The notes beneath the pieces are model-generated. The model ran no database searches and was not told where the DNA came from. It saw only the letters and a list, made by a program, of their open reading frames with translations. The position numbers and the translations under genes were made by a program. DNA of 36,552 bases, taken from IMG/VR virus record IMGVR_UViG_3300025138_000129, positions 1 to 36,552 of that record. One strand, given 5' to 3'. The DNA comes from a virus. This document shows positions 1 through 7,628 of the stretch, piece by piece (the stretch's first letter is position 1; every line of letters starts with the position of its first letter).

Positions 1-1161
1 GACATAAATCATCAGATAGAACTATATAAGTCCAAGATGGATTCACAAGAAAAGTATATCAAAAATCTGGCATCTATTAATAAAGATATGATAGAACAGA
101 AACATCAATCCATAGAAGACCACAAGTCTGAAATAAGTACACTCTTTGAAGATTCTAAGGTAGTAGGTAAAAATCTTACTGCATTAATATCTGCAGAAGA
201 AAAGTCACAAACCATCTTTATGGATAGAATGTCCGATATTAAATCAGCTCAGAATGAAAATAACAATAAGATAAAAACATTAGTAAAAGATGCTAGATTC
301 TTTGAGGACAATGATATATGTCCTACTTGTGAGCAAGAAATAGACGAAAGTATTAAGAATGAAAAACTTAGTGCTTTAAAGAAGAATGCTGCAGATGTAC
401 AAGGTAATATACAAACTATTCAAAAAGAAGTCTCTATTGCAGAACGTGAAGGCAATGAAATTAAGAATAAGTTAAATGAGCTCAGACAAAGACAGCAACG
501 TATTAACTCAAACAATGATAAGATTTCAGTTATACAACGTGAAGTAGATAAAGTCCAAAAAGAAATAAATGGTCTATCAGGACAGACTGGCGATCTTAGA
601 GGTGCTAAGAAAGAATTAGTCGGTCTTAGAAATTCCAAAGATGTATCGACAGAGAAGAAATTGCAGTATGTAGAAGAAAGAACATATAATGAAGTAATCG
701 GCGAAATGTTAAAAGATACTGGAATCAAGACTAAAGTTATTAAACAATATCTACCAGTTATGAATAGGTTAATTAATAATTATCTACAAGTTCTGGACTT
801 CTTTGTTGCATTCCATCTGGATGAAAACTTTAACGAAACAATCAGGTCAAGACATCGTGATTCATTAAAGTTTTCATCCAGATGGAATGCAACAAAGAAG
901 TCAATTGACTTATCTCTCCTATTTACTTGGAGACAGATAGCTAAGATGAAGAATTCTGCCAGTACCAATCTATTGATTCTGGATGAAACTTTTGACTCCA
1001 GTCTGGATGTGGATGGTGTAGAGAATCTGACCAAAATACTAAGTACGCTAGATGATGATTCTAATGTCTTTATCATATCCCATAAGGGAGATATGTTAGA
1101 GAACAAGTTCCGATCCAAGATAGAGTTCTTCAAGCATAAGAATTTCAGTAAAATACGATAG
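1..1161 (+). CDS. gp46: Recombination endonuclease subunit gp46 (SbcC/Rad50-like), 5' truncated by window edge
   Basis: C-terminal part of the T4 gp46 family, the ABC-type ATPase that works with the gp47 nuclease in DNA end resection and recombination-dependent replication. The reading frame is open back to base 1, so the ATG at 37 is internal and the N-terminal Walker A lies outside the window. Visible parts are long coiled-coil segments, a zinc-hook CPTC at 319-330, the Walker B/D-loop region LLILDETFDSSLD near 967-1005 and the H-loop histidine at 1081-1083. The ABC signature (SEGEK-like in this family, expected just before IDLSLLFTWR) is absent. In its place is a peptide encoded by the reverse complement of upstream sequence (see the repeat at 796-902). 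The gene is therefore either a mutated ATPase or carries a sequence artefact. Family assignment is secure. Confidence 0.93.
   Translation, partial: DINHQIELYKSKMDSQEKYIKNLASINKDMIEQKHQSIEDHKSEISTLFEDSKVVGKNLTALISAEEKSQTIFMDRMSDIKSAQNENNNKIKTLVKDARFFEDNDICPTCEQEIDESIKNEKLSALKKNAADVQGNIQTIQKEVSIAEREGNEIKNKLNELRQRQQRINSNNDKISVIQREVDKVQKEINGLSGQTGDLRGAKKELVGLRNSKDVSTEKKLQYVEERTYNEVIGEMLKDTGIKTKVIKQYLPVMNRLINNYLQVLDFFVAFHLDENFNETIRSRHRDSLKFSSRWNATKKSIDLSLLFTWRQIAKMKNSASTNLLILDETFDSSLDVDGVENLTKILSTLDDDSNVFIISHKGDMLENKFRSKIEFFKHKNFSKIR
796..902. repeat. 38-bp perfect inverted repeat inside gp46
   Basis: Arms 796-833 and 865-902 are perfect reverse complements. Allowing one mismatch extends them to 796-837 and 861-902, leaving a 23-nt spacer. 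The left arm encodes the DFFVAFHLDENFNE stretch that fits the gp46 family. The right arm encodes LKFSSRWNATKKS where the ABC signature should be. The two arms together could form a very stable cruciform or hairpin. Confidence 0.95.
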
Positions 1162-1199
1162 ATCAGCCATATTTATTCACGCCAGAGCGACATTAATGG

Positions 1200-1228
1200 T
1201 TGACAAATCTGCCACGCCGTAGTATAAT
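1200..1228 (+). promoter_or_regulatory. Sigma70-type promoter upstream of the VWA gene
   Basis: TTGACA at 1200-1205 and TATAAT at 1223-1228 with a 17-bp spacer. The sequence CCGTAG directly before the -10 box and TATACCTATATTAAA after it are shared with the promoters at 3404 and 25078, and are followed by the same GATAAGGAGTT ribosome-binding segment. Confidence 0.88.
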
Positions 1229-1256
1229 ATACCTATATTAAAGATAAGGAGTTAAT

Positions 1257-3380
1257 ATGAAACAAACCTCACTACTACCCAAACTACTGGCTAAAGAGAA
1301 TGTTACTATTCAACATGGTAATTTTAAGACTGCCTGGTTTGACATCAAGAATCGTGTTCTTGGACTACCCCTGTGGGAAGATATGCATAAAGATGTATAT
1401 GACTTGTTTGTTGGCCACGAAGTTGGTCATGCTCTAGAAACTCCATTTGAAGGTTGGCACGACAGCCCTGATAAATTAAAAGGTTGCCCTAGGTCTTATA
1501 TCAACGTAGTCGAAGACGCAAGAATCGAAAGAAAAATTCAGGCAAGATACCCTGGATTGGTTGGTTCATTTAACAGAGGTTATAACCAATTACTTGATAG
1601 AGAATTCTTTGGAGACTTAACCAATATTGATTGGGATCAAGTTAAACTTATAGACAAGATTAATCTTAAAACAAAACTTGGTACTAAACTAGAAGTACCT
1701 TTCTCTGATGAAGAAAGAACATTCCTAGTCAGATCACTTAACACATCCACATTTGATGAGGTTCTGGACCTAGTTAGAGACATTCTAGCTTGGACTAAAG
1801 AGAACCAAGACGAATTGATGCAGAAACCTGAACCAAAAACCTTAGAGGATCAAAATAATGAGGAGCAAAATTCCGAAGAAAACGATACCCCAGGCCATGA
1901 TGACGCAGAAGATTCGTCAGAAGACACAGAAGAAGCTTCAGGCGACGGCGGAGAATCAGAAGATACTGAATCAGAAGAAAAGACCGAAGAAGTCACAGTA
2001 AATGCAGTTGAACCTGAACACACTCAAGACGAACTGGATATATCTATCACGGACACTATTTTTAGAGAAAAAGAAAAGACCCTTACAATGGGTGATGATA
2101 AAGTCCAACCAGTATTTATCGGCGATGTCAATAAAGATGCAATAGATAAAGTAGTTATTAATTATGCTAAACTTAAAGAAGCTAGAGAATTACATGCAAA
2201 AGAATACGCATCAGATAGTAGTTATGGTTCATACTATTATGAAGACGAAAAGCCAGATTTCAAGACATACTTAAAGTCAGTTAAGAAAAATGTCCAAGTT
2301 GCTGTTAAAGAGTTTGAAATGAGAAAGGCAGCATATCAGTACACTAGAGCTACAACAGCCAAAACCGGTACTATTAATGTTAATAAACTTTGGTCTTATA
2401 AGACCAATGAGGATATCTTTTTAACAGCTACTAATCTAGCCAATGCTAAGAATCATGGAATGATGCTTCTAATTGATATGTCTGGATCAATGTCAGGTTC
2501 AATGAACCAGGTAATGGATCAGGTCATGCACTTGGTTATGTTTTGTAAAGCTACGAACATCCCGTTTGATGTTTATGGGTTTACTTCAACAAACAGGGAC
2601 GTAAATTATGAGTGGCAAAAACAGAACCCAGGTGTAGTTGACTTAGATAATTTGTCAATGCCTAATATATGTTCATCGTCTCTTAATAAGAAAGATTTTA
2701 TTGATTCTATGGAACACATGCACAAGAGAGCAACCATGAGGTCTTCATGGGGTGAATTATGTAGCTATGAGGAGTGGGGTTCAACACCTCTTAATCAGGC
2801 TCTCATGGTTTCACATCACCTTGTTAAGAAGTTCAAAGCTAGACACGGTATTGAGAAAATGAATTTTATCACCTTTACCGATGGTGATGCTAATAATATT
2901 TCTACTTACACTAGGAGTGATGCAGAGATTTGGCCTGATAGACACAATGCGGTTATTCAAGTAGATGGTACTATGATTAAGACCAAAACTGGTTCTAGGG
3001 TCGTAACTAAGTCACTTCTTGATAATCTATCCAAGAAGTACAATACAAATAATATTGGATTCTTTATGGCTGATGACAATCATCACTGGAGACAAAGACT
3101 TTGGATTCTGGCTAACTCATTAAATAAGCATTCAGAAGAATACAAAAAAGATGCGAACAAAGAATATAGACAAAATAAATGTGTTACAGTTGACAATGTT
3201 CTTGGTTACAATGAGTACTACTTAGTAAAAGGTGGTAAAAATCTGGAGACGCAAGAAGATGACTTTTCGGTTAAAGATGATGCGTCTAATGCAAATATCA
3301 GAACGGCATTTAAGAAGTTTGCCAAGAGTAAGAAACAGAACAAAGTATTGATGACTAAGTTCGGAAAGGCAGTAGCATAA
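1257..3380 (+). CDS. Metallopeptidase-like and VWA domain protein (CobT/ViaA-type partner of an AAA+ ATPase)
   Basis: A 707-residue protein. Near the N-terminus it has a zinc-peptidase motif HEVGH (residues 54-58), followed about 28 residues later by NVVEDARIE, which could supply the third zinc ligand. Residues about 190-265 form a very acidic, Glu/Asp/Ser-rich linker. The C-terminal half is a von Willebrand A domain with a MIDAS DMSGS (D407, S409, S411), a STPL threonine near 510 and FTDGD near 541. The next gene is a MoxR-type AAA+ ATPase with the same promoter cassette, the usual arrangement for MoxR-VWA chaperone pairs (CobS-CobT, RavA-ViaA). The acidic linker before the VWA domain also resembles CobT. 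The start has a good AAGGAG. The role in the phage is unknown; activity of the peptidase motif is inferred. No cobalamin genes are seen here. Confidence 0.82.
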   Translation: MKQTSLLPKLLAKENVTIQHGNFKTAWFDIKNRVLGLPLWEDMHKDVYDLFVGHEVGHALETPFEGWHDSPDKLKGCPRSYINVVEDARIERKIQARYPGLVGSFNRGYNQLLDREFFGDLTNIDWDQVKLIDKINLKTKLGTKLEVPFSDEERTFLVRSLNTSTFDEVLDLVRDILAWTKENQDELMQKPEPKTLEDQNNEEQNSEENDTPGHDDAEDSSEDTEEASGDGGESEDTESEEKTEEVTVNAVEPEHTQDELDISITDTIFREKEKTLTMGDDKVQPVFIGDVNKDAIDKVVINYAKLKEARELHAKEYASDSSYGSYYYEDEKPDFKTYLKSVKKNVQVAVKEFEMRKAAYQYTRATTAKTGTINVNKLWSYKTNEDIFLTATNLANAKNHGMMLLIDMSGSMSGSMNQVMDQVMHLVMFCKATNIPFDVYGFTSTNRDVNYEWQKQNPGVVDLDNLSMPNICSSSLNKKDFIDSMEHMHKRATMRSSWGELCSYEEWGSTPLNQALMVSHHLVKKFKARHGIEKMNFITFTDGDANNISTYTRSDAEIWPDRHNAVIQVDGTMIKTKTGSRVVTKSLLDNLSKKYNTNNIGFFMADDNHHWRQRLWILANSLNKHSEEYKKDANKEYRQNKCVTVDNVLGYNEYYLVKGGKNLETQEDDFSVKDDASNANIRTAFKKFAKSKKQNKVLMTKFGKAVA

Positions 3381-3403
3381 TGCAAATTAATTTGACAAAA
3401 GTG

Positions 3404-3432
3404 TTGACAAACGGCCAGAACCGTAGTATAAT
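3404..3432 (+). promoter_or_regulatory. Sigma70-type promoter upstream of the AAA+ gene
   Basis: TTGACA at 3404-3409, 17-bp spacer, TATAAT at 3427-3432. The 38 nt from CCGTAG through AAGGAGTT (3421-3458) are identical to 25095-25132. A second TTGACA at 3392-3397 lies just upstream but has no -10 box at correct spacing. Confidence 0.88.
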
Positions 3433-3464
3433 ATACCTATATTAAATGATAAGGAGTTTTAATT

Positions 3465-4622
3465 ATGAATGAAGTGAGAATATCAACCCAAAACATTGTC
3501 AAGAAATTGATCACAATGTACCCAGACCAGACACAATTCAGAAAGAATGTGATCGTGGATACTGCAAAATCTATGGGATACAGAAGTCCCGATTTTGTTC
3601 CCCTAATCCAAAAAGATGCCAGAGTAAAGATCGGCACTTATGACTTAACCACTGCTATAGAAGTAGTGAAACCAGAAATGAGTAATCAGGTAGTTAATAC
3701 TATGGACCCAACCCCAGTCGCAGCAGCGCAGATGCAGTCAATTGTGAATGACGAAAAATCATATGCAAGAATTGATCCTACTTTTGTCCCATGGGGCGCG
3801 TATACAGACGTTGTTAAGATTGTGAAATCAGAGATGTTTTATCCAGTATATATATCTGGACTCTCTGGTAACGGAAAGACCTTTATGGTTGAACAAGCTG
3901 CAGCTAAACTCGGAAGAGAGTTTATCAGAGTGCAGATTAACCCAGAAACTGACGAGGATGATTTACTTGGTGGATTTAGACTTATTAACGGCGAGACTGT
4001 CTTTTCAAAAGGACCGGTACTTAAGGCAATGGAGAATGGTGCAATTTTACTTCTCGATGAAATTGATAGAGCTACAAATAAAATTATGTGTCTTCAAGGT
4101 ATACTTGAAGGTAAACCTGTCCTCGTTAAGAAAACGGGTGAAACAATTACTCCTGCGTCTGGCTTCAATGTTATAGCGACAGCGAATACAAAAGGTAAAG
4201 GATCCGAAGACGGAAGATTCACAGCGGCGTCTATCATTGACGATGCTTTCTTAGAGAGATTCACAGTGGCTGTTGACCAACAGTTCCCTAGTATTTCGGT
4301 TGAGAAAAAGATCGTGATTAATCACATGAAAAAGTTTGACTTGGTTGACGATGGATTCGCAGAGAATCTGGTCGCCTGGGCTGATATTATCAGAAAGACT
4401 TTCTATGATGATGGTGTTGACGAAGTCATTTCAACCAGAAGGTTGTGCCACATCGTCCAAACCTTCTCCATCTTTAAAGATAAGATGAAGTCAATAGACC
4501 TATGTATTGCGAGATTTGACGATGACACTAAACTGGCTTTCCTTGACCTATACACGAAAGTGGATCAAGGGGTTACATTTGATGAGCCAACAATAGAGGA
4601 AACTAATGAAACCGATTTCTAA
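3465..4622 (+). CDS. MoxR/CobS-type AAA+ ATPase
   Basis: 385 residues. Walker A GLSGNGKT (residues 132-139), Walker B LLLDEID (D198, E199) and a sensor-1 ATANT segment place it in the AAA+ MoxR/CobS group, which remodels complexes together with VWA-domain partners. The N-terminal ~110 residues are a separate, unassigned domain. It follows the VWA-metallopeptidase gene and carries its own copy of the same promoter, so the two are likely expressed at the same time. CobS-like proteins are common in marine T4-like phages, but cobaltochelatase activity cannot be concluded. The start is fixed by AAGGAG at 3450-3455. Confidence 0.88.
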   Translation: MNEVRISTQNIVKKLITMYPDQTQFRKNVIVDTAKSMGYRSPDFVPLIQKDARVKIGTYDLTTAIEVVKPEMSNQVVNTMDPTPVAAAQMQSIVNDEKSYARIDPTFVPWGAYTDVVKIVKSEMFYPVYISGLSGNGKTFMVEQAAAKLGREFIRVQINPETDEDDLLGGFRLINGETVFSKGPVLKAMENGAILLLDEIDRATNKIMCLQGILEGKPVLVKKTGETITPASGFNVIATANTKGKGSEDGRFTAASIIDDAFLERFTVAVDQQFPSISVEKKIVINHMKKFDLVDDGFAENLVAWADIIRKTFYDDGVDEVISTRRLCHIVQTFSIFKDKMKSIDLCIARFDDDTKLAFLDLYTKVDQGVTFDEPTIEETNETDF

Positions 4623-4905
4623 ACCGGATTATAAATTTAACGAAGGGGCTCTTATTGAAGAGCTCCAAGCGTATATTGATTCAACCTACGGCGCTCACTA
4701 TGGACAGGGTGGACTACAGTCTTCCGAAGTCATAGTAGACAGAGGGCATGGGATGGGATTCTTTTTAGGTAATGTAGACAAATATGTTGCACGATATGGA
4801 AAGAAAGGTAAGACCCCTGAGGAATTCCGAAAGGACCTTCAAAAAGTCTTACATTATGGATTGCTTGCTTTGTATGAACACGATCGCATGTATGATGAAA
4901 AATAA
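4606..4905 (+). CDS. DUF3310-family phage protein (nucleotide kinase-like)
   Basis: 99 residues, starting inside the end of the AAA+ gene (17-nt overlap), so probably translationally coupled. The C-terminal half, with GNVDKYVARYG, a G-K-T-PEEFRKDL stretch and a hydrophobic HYGLLALYEHD helix, matches the pattern of DUF3310, a small phage family related to the T7 gene 1.7/SaV proteins. Members are thought to act in nucleotide metabolism, though the evidence is limited. The N-terminus is not recognised. Next comes the gp45 promoter. Confidence 0.6.
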   Translation: MKPISKPDYKFNEGALIEELQAYIDSTYGAHYGQGGLQSSEVIVDRGHGMGFFLGNVDKYVARYGKKGKTPEEFRKDLQKVLHYGLLALYEHDRMYDEK

Positions 4906-4908
4906 CCC

Positions 4909-4937
4909 TTTACTTTTACCAGTAAATGTGTTATAAT
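4909..4937 (+). promoter_or_regulatory. Sigma70-type promoter for gp45
   Basis: TTTACT at 4909-4914, 17-bp spacer, TATAAT at 4932-4937. The block CCCTTTACTTTTA is also found at the promoters near 8958 and 14112 (the 11532 copy agrees in its first 13 bases), and TGTTATAATATA is shared with 8958 and 20231. Confidence 0.88.
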
Positions 4938-4965
4938 ATAAACTATGAATAAAACAGGAGAAAAT

Positions 4966-5637
4966 ATGATTATTTCAGATGATACCCTCAAGGTATTACA
5001 AAACTTTGCTATGGTTAATCCTAACCTAGTACTTAAACCCGGCCAGAAGGTGAAAACAATTTCGGAGGCCAAGAATATCATGGCAATCGCTGAAATCACC
5101 GAGGACTTTCCATTGGAGTTTGGAGTCTATGACTTAAACGAATTCCTATCAGTCCATGGTCTTATTGAAAATGCCACATTGTCTTTTGATGATAAGTCAC
5201 TTACCATGTCGAATGGTGACCAAAAAATCAAATACTATTTTGCAGAAACAGATATTCTAACTCAACCGACTAAGGATATTACAATGCCTGATGCGGAAGT
5301 TGGTATTAATCTAACTGAGAAAGTATTGGATCAGATTAAGAAAGCGGCATCTGTTCTTGGCCACATGGAGTTATCTCTAAGTGGTAATAATGGAGTTGTT
5401 ACAGCAAGTGTCTTGGATGTTAAAGACTCTACTGCCAATACATTTGATATTGTGGTAGATAAAGACAATAACTGCAAAGAAACATTTAATTTCGTGGTTA
5501 ATATCCCGAACTTAAAACTACTACCAGGTGATTATTATGTGTCAATCAGTTCTAAACTGATCTCAAACTGGCAAAATACTAATTATCCAGTAGAATATTT
5601 TATAGCTTTAGAGAGAACTAGTAGCTATGGTGTATAA
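4966..5637 (+). CDS. gp45: DNA polymerase sliding clamp gp45
   Basis: Trimeric clamp that tethers gp43 to DNA and, in T4, also activates late transcription with gp33/gp55. The protein is 223 residues, close to T4 gp45 (228). The N-terminus, with SDDTLKVLQNFAMVNP, lines up with the T4 start. I chose the ATG at 4966 because ACAGGAG sits 5 nt upstream and the homology begins there. The ATG at 4945 is only 7 nt past the -10 box and would add seven residues. It is followed by other replisome genes (gp44, gp62), as in T4. Two proteins in this window end in a motif that could bind this clamp (gp43 and the glycosyltransferase at 13156). Confidence 0.93.
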   Translation: MIISDDTLKVLQNFAMVNPNLVLKPGQKVKTISEAKNIMAIAEITEDFPLEFGVYDLNEFLSVHGLIENATLSFDDKSLTMSNGDQKIKYYFAETDILTQPTKDITMPDAEVGINLTEKVLDQIKKAASVLGHMELSLSGNNGVVTASVLDVKDSTANTFDIVVDKDNNCKETFNFVVNIPNLKLLPGDYYVSISSKLISNWQNTNYPVEYFIALERTSSYGV

Positions 5638-5722
5638 ATATAAGTACACAAACGAATCTCCCATTAAATATGATGGGGATAATATGGTAGTTGCCGGATT
5701 GGCCGGGACTATCTTAAATTAG
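5627..5722 (+). CDS. Possible 31-residue peptide overlapping the gp45 end
   Basis: An ATG in another frame at the end of gp45 opens a 31-codon frame (MVYKYKYTNESPIKYD..., ending GTILN). It fills most of the otherwise non-coding gap between gp45 and the next gene. No clear ribosome-binding site is seen, and a TATAAATA late box lies within its first codons. It could equally be untranslated leader. Confidence 0.25.
   Translation: MVYKYKYTNESPIKYDGDNMVVAGLAGTILN
5633..5640 (+). promoter_or_regulatory. Candidate T4-type late promoter box
   Basis: TATAAATA, the T4 late -10 consensus, at the very end of gp45 and ahead of the gene at 5750, which is closed by a strong terminator at 6014. A weak 5-bp inverted repeat (GTGTA 5630-5634, TACAC 5645-5649) surrounds it. 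Chance matches to this box are common in A+T-rich DNA, so location is the main support. Confidence 0.5.
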
Positions 5723-5749
5723 TCTAACTTTGATCAAAGGAGAAATACA

Positions 5750-6007
5750 ATGACTGAAGAAGTAAACGCAGTAGAAACTGCACAGGACGAGGCACCTCAA
5801 CTGTCTCTACAAGACATCGCAACGATGGTACAGATTATTGATGTCTGTTCCAAGCGTGGTGGCTTTGAAGGACCAGAACTGGAAGCAGTTGGTTCATTGA
5901 GAAACCGAGTAGTAGCATTCTTGAATGCAGCTGCTCCTAAAGACGGTGAAGCACCAACAGGTGAAATGCCGGTCGAAGAAGTGGAAGAAGATTCAGTCGA
6001 ATCTTAA
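5750..6007 (+). CDS. Conserved small acidic phage protein, function unknown
   Basis: 85 residues. An N-terminal acidic tail, a central helical segment (LSLQDIATMVQIIDVCSKRGG, then a helix ELEAVGSLRNRVVAFLN) and a C-terminal acidic, Glu/Val-rich tail. The sequence recalls small hypothetical proteins of marine T4-like phages, but I cannot name a domain. It has a strong AAAGGAG ribosome-binding site and is followed after 6 nt by a strong intrinsic terminator. A TATAAATA box lies about 110 nt upstream. It may therefore be a one-gene late transcription unit between gp45 and the clamp-loader operon. Confidence 0.8.
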   Translation: MTEEVNAVETAQDEAPQLSLQDIATMVQIIDVCSKRGGFEGPELEAVGSLRNRVVAFLNAAAPKDGEAPTGEMPVEEVEEDSVES

Positions 6008-6013
6008 TCACAC

Positions 6014-6040
6014 GGGGCCTTCGGGCCCCTCATTTTTTTT
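6014..6040 (+). terminator. Strong intrinsic terminator
   Basis: GGGGCC (6014-6019), a UUCG tetraloop, GGCCCC (6024-6029), then TCA and eight T residues (6033-6040). It ends the unit containing the gene at 5750. Confidence 0.93.
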
Positions 6041-6055
6041 ATTATGGAGTATATT

Positions 6056-6313
6056 ATGAATACCAATGAAAGTAAAGCGCTACTTGAAGCGCTAAAAAAA
6101 GGAACTGTCACAGTAACTTTTAGAAAAATAGACACAGGGGAACTTAGAGTTATGCCCTGTACTCTCAATCCAGCAGTCCTGGAAGCAAACAACGTTGCAA
6201 ATAAAGTCAATTATGAACCTCAAAACATGGAAGCTTTTCCTGTTTGGTCATTAGACAAAGATGCATGGCGTGCTTTTAGACTAGACACTGTTGAAGGTTG
6301 GGAGGTTCTTTGA
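6056..6313 (+). CDS. DUF2693-like SH3-barrel phage protein
   Basis: 85 residues. The pattern ALLEALKKGTVTVTFRKIDTG...LRVMPCTLNP... ending in a W-x-x-x-R-F/L-D-x segment (DAWRAFRLDTVEGWEV) resembles DUF2693, small SH3-fold barrels common in T4-like phages of marine bacteria. Function is unknown. I chose ATG 6056 because GGAG at 6046-6049 sits at normal distance; the ATG at 6044 overlaps that site. The stop codon overlaps the gp44 start (TGATG), so it is coupled to the clamp-loader operon. Confidence 0.8.
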   Translation: MNTNESKALLEALKKGTVTVTFRKIDTGELRVMPCTLNPAVLEANNVANKVNYEPQNMEAFPVWSLDKDAWRAFRLDTVEGWEVL

Positions 6314-7248
6314 TGGATGATTTCTTATGGGTAGAGAAGTATCGCCCACAGACAATTAATGATACAATTTTACCAAACTCAATTAAGAAAACTTTTGGAG
6401 ATATTGTTAGAGGAGGTGACCTACACAATATGCTTCTTACCGGCACGGCCGGAACTGGTAAAACTACAATCGCTAAGGCTCTGTGTAATGAGCTAGATCT
6501 TGACTTTCTGTTAATAAACGGATCGGAAGAATCTGGTATTGATACACTCCGAAATAAGATTAAGAAGTTTGCCTCGTCGGTCTCCTTACAAGGTGGCTAT
6601 AAAGTAGTAATACTTGATGAGGCAGATTATCTTAATCCCCAATCAACGCAACCTGCATTACGTGGATTCATAGAAGAATTTAGTGCGAACTGTAGGTTTA
6701 TATTGACGTGTAACTTTAAGAATCGTATTATCGAACCACTACACAGTAGATGTTCTGTAATCGAATTCAATATGTCAAAGAAAGATTCTGGAGTCCTATG
6801 TGGCGAAATGCTAAAGAGGATTCAATACATTTTAGATACAGAAGGTGTAACATATGATGTTCCTGTAATTGCAGAACTTATTATGAAACACATGCCAGAT
6901 TGGCGCAGAGTGTTAAATGAATTACAAAGATATTCAGTTTCTGGTACTATTGATACAGGTATATTGGTTACCTTATCTGATGTATCGGTAAACGAACTAA
7001 TGAAATCCCTACAGCGCAAAGACTTTAAGAAAATGCGCCAATGGGTAGCAGATAACATTGACACCGAACCAGCGGCTGTATTCCGTAAGATATATGACAA
7101 TATGGCAGAGTTTGTAGACCCACAATCTATCCCTCAGCTAGTCCTTATCCTTGCAGATTACCAGTATAAAAATGCATTTGTGGCTGATCATGAGCTAAAT
7201 ATCGTGGCATGCTGCACTGAAATTATGGCTGGAGTCAAGTTTAAATGA
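6313..7248 (+). CDS. gp44: Clamp loader large subunit gp44
   Basis: 311-residue AAA+ ATPase that, with gp62, opens and loads the gp45 clamp. Walker A GTAGTGKTT (residues 44-52), Walker B with DEAD box (102-105), and the SRC arginine-finger motif (R146) are all present. The N-terminal WVEKYRPQ is the usual clamp-loader start. The ATG at 6313 overlaps the previous stop, with GGAGG at 6301-6305 as ribosome-binding site. The end overlaps gp62 by ATGA. The length is close to T4 gp44 (319). Confidence 0.96.
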   Translation: MDDFLWVEKYRPQTINDTILPNSIKKTFGDIVRGGDLHNMLLTGTAGTGKTTIAKALCNELDLDFLLINGSEESGIDTLRNKIKKFASSVSLQGGYKVVILDEADYLNPQSTQPALRGFIEEFSANCRFILTCNFKNRIIEPLHSRCSVIEFNMSKKDSGVLCGEMLKRIQYILDTEGVTYDVPVIAELIMKHMPDWRRVLNELQRYSVSGTIDTGILVTLSDVSVNELMKSLQRKDFKKMRQWVADNIDTEPAAVFRKIYDNMAEFVDPQSIPQLVLILADYQYKNAFVADHELNIVACCTEIMAGVKFK

Positions 7249-7628
7249 ACCCATTTGATTATGTAAATAGTATTAATATCACTAAGAAAGATATTATGCA
7301 TGACGATATTTCTGAAAAGGCTTACGCGCCTTTTATGGTTAACAGGGCATTATCATACTTTAATGATACTGTTCTATATGCCAACGAGATGAATATTAAC
7401 CACACTATAGATAATAAGCTTCAATATCATTTTCTTATAAATATAATTAAGAAGAAGAAAAGGTTCTCCAAGTGGCTAAAACCGCAGGAGGTTGAAAACC
7501 TAGAGCTCATTAAAGAATATTATGGATATAGTAATGAAAAGGCTAAATCTGTTATACGATTATTTAATGATGAACATATTGAAACATTGAAACAAAGGAT
7601 TTATAAAGGTGGAAAACGAAAATATTGA
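7245..7628 (+). CDS. gp62: Clamp loader small subunit gp62
   Basis: 127 residues, immediately after and overlapping gp44 (ATGA). It shows the family pattern: YAPFMVNRALSYF near residues 28-40, a central NKLQYHFLINIIKKKKRFSKW segment (58-78) and a basic C-terminus. T4 gp62 is longer (187); this short form is like those of marine T4-like phages. It completes the clamp loader with gp44 and has no ATPase motif of its own. Identification rests on both sequence pattern and synteny. Confidence 0.87.
   Translation: MNPFDYVNSINITKKDIMHDDISEKAYAPFMVNRALSYFNDTVLYANEMNINHTIDNKLQYHFLINIIKKKKRFSKWLKPQEVENLELIKEYYGYSNEKAKSVIRLFNDEHIETLKQRIYKGGKRKY

Noticed and set aside
420-728. Long minus-strand frames throughout the window
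   Set aside because: All lie within well-supported plus-strand genes, lack RBS and show shadow composition (Ser/Leu/Phe rich).
780-1133. Minus-strand frame containing the same peptide (FFVAFHLDENFNE) as gp46
   Set aside because: It is the mirror of the inverted repeat, not a second gene; no RBS and it lies entirely within gp46.
1257-4622. Cobalamin biosynthesis (CobS/CobT) function
   Set aside because: The fold pairing is similar, but the HEVGH domain and the lack of other cobalamin genes do not support a chelatase.
4945-4965. Upstream ATG for gp45
   Set aside because: Only 7 nt after the -10 box and without an RBS; the homologous N-terminus and ACAGGAG support 4966.
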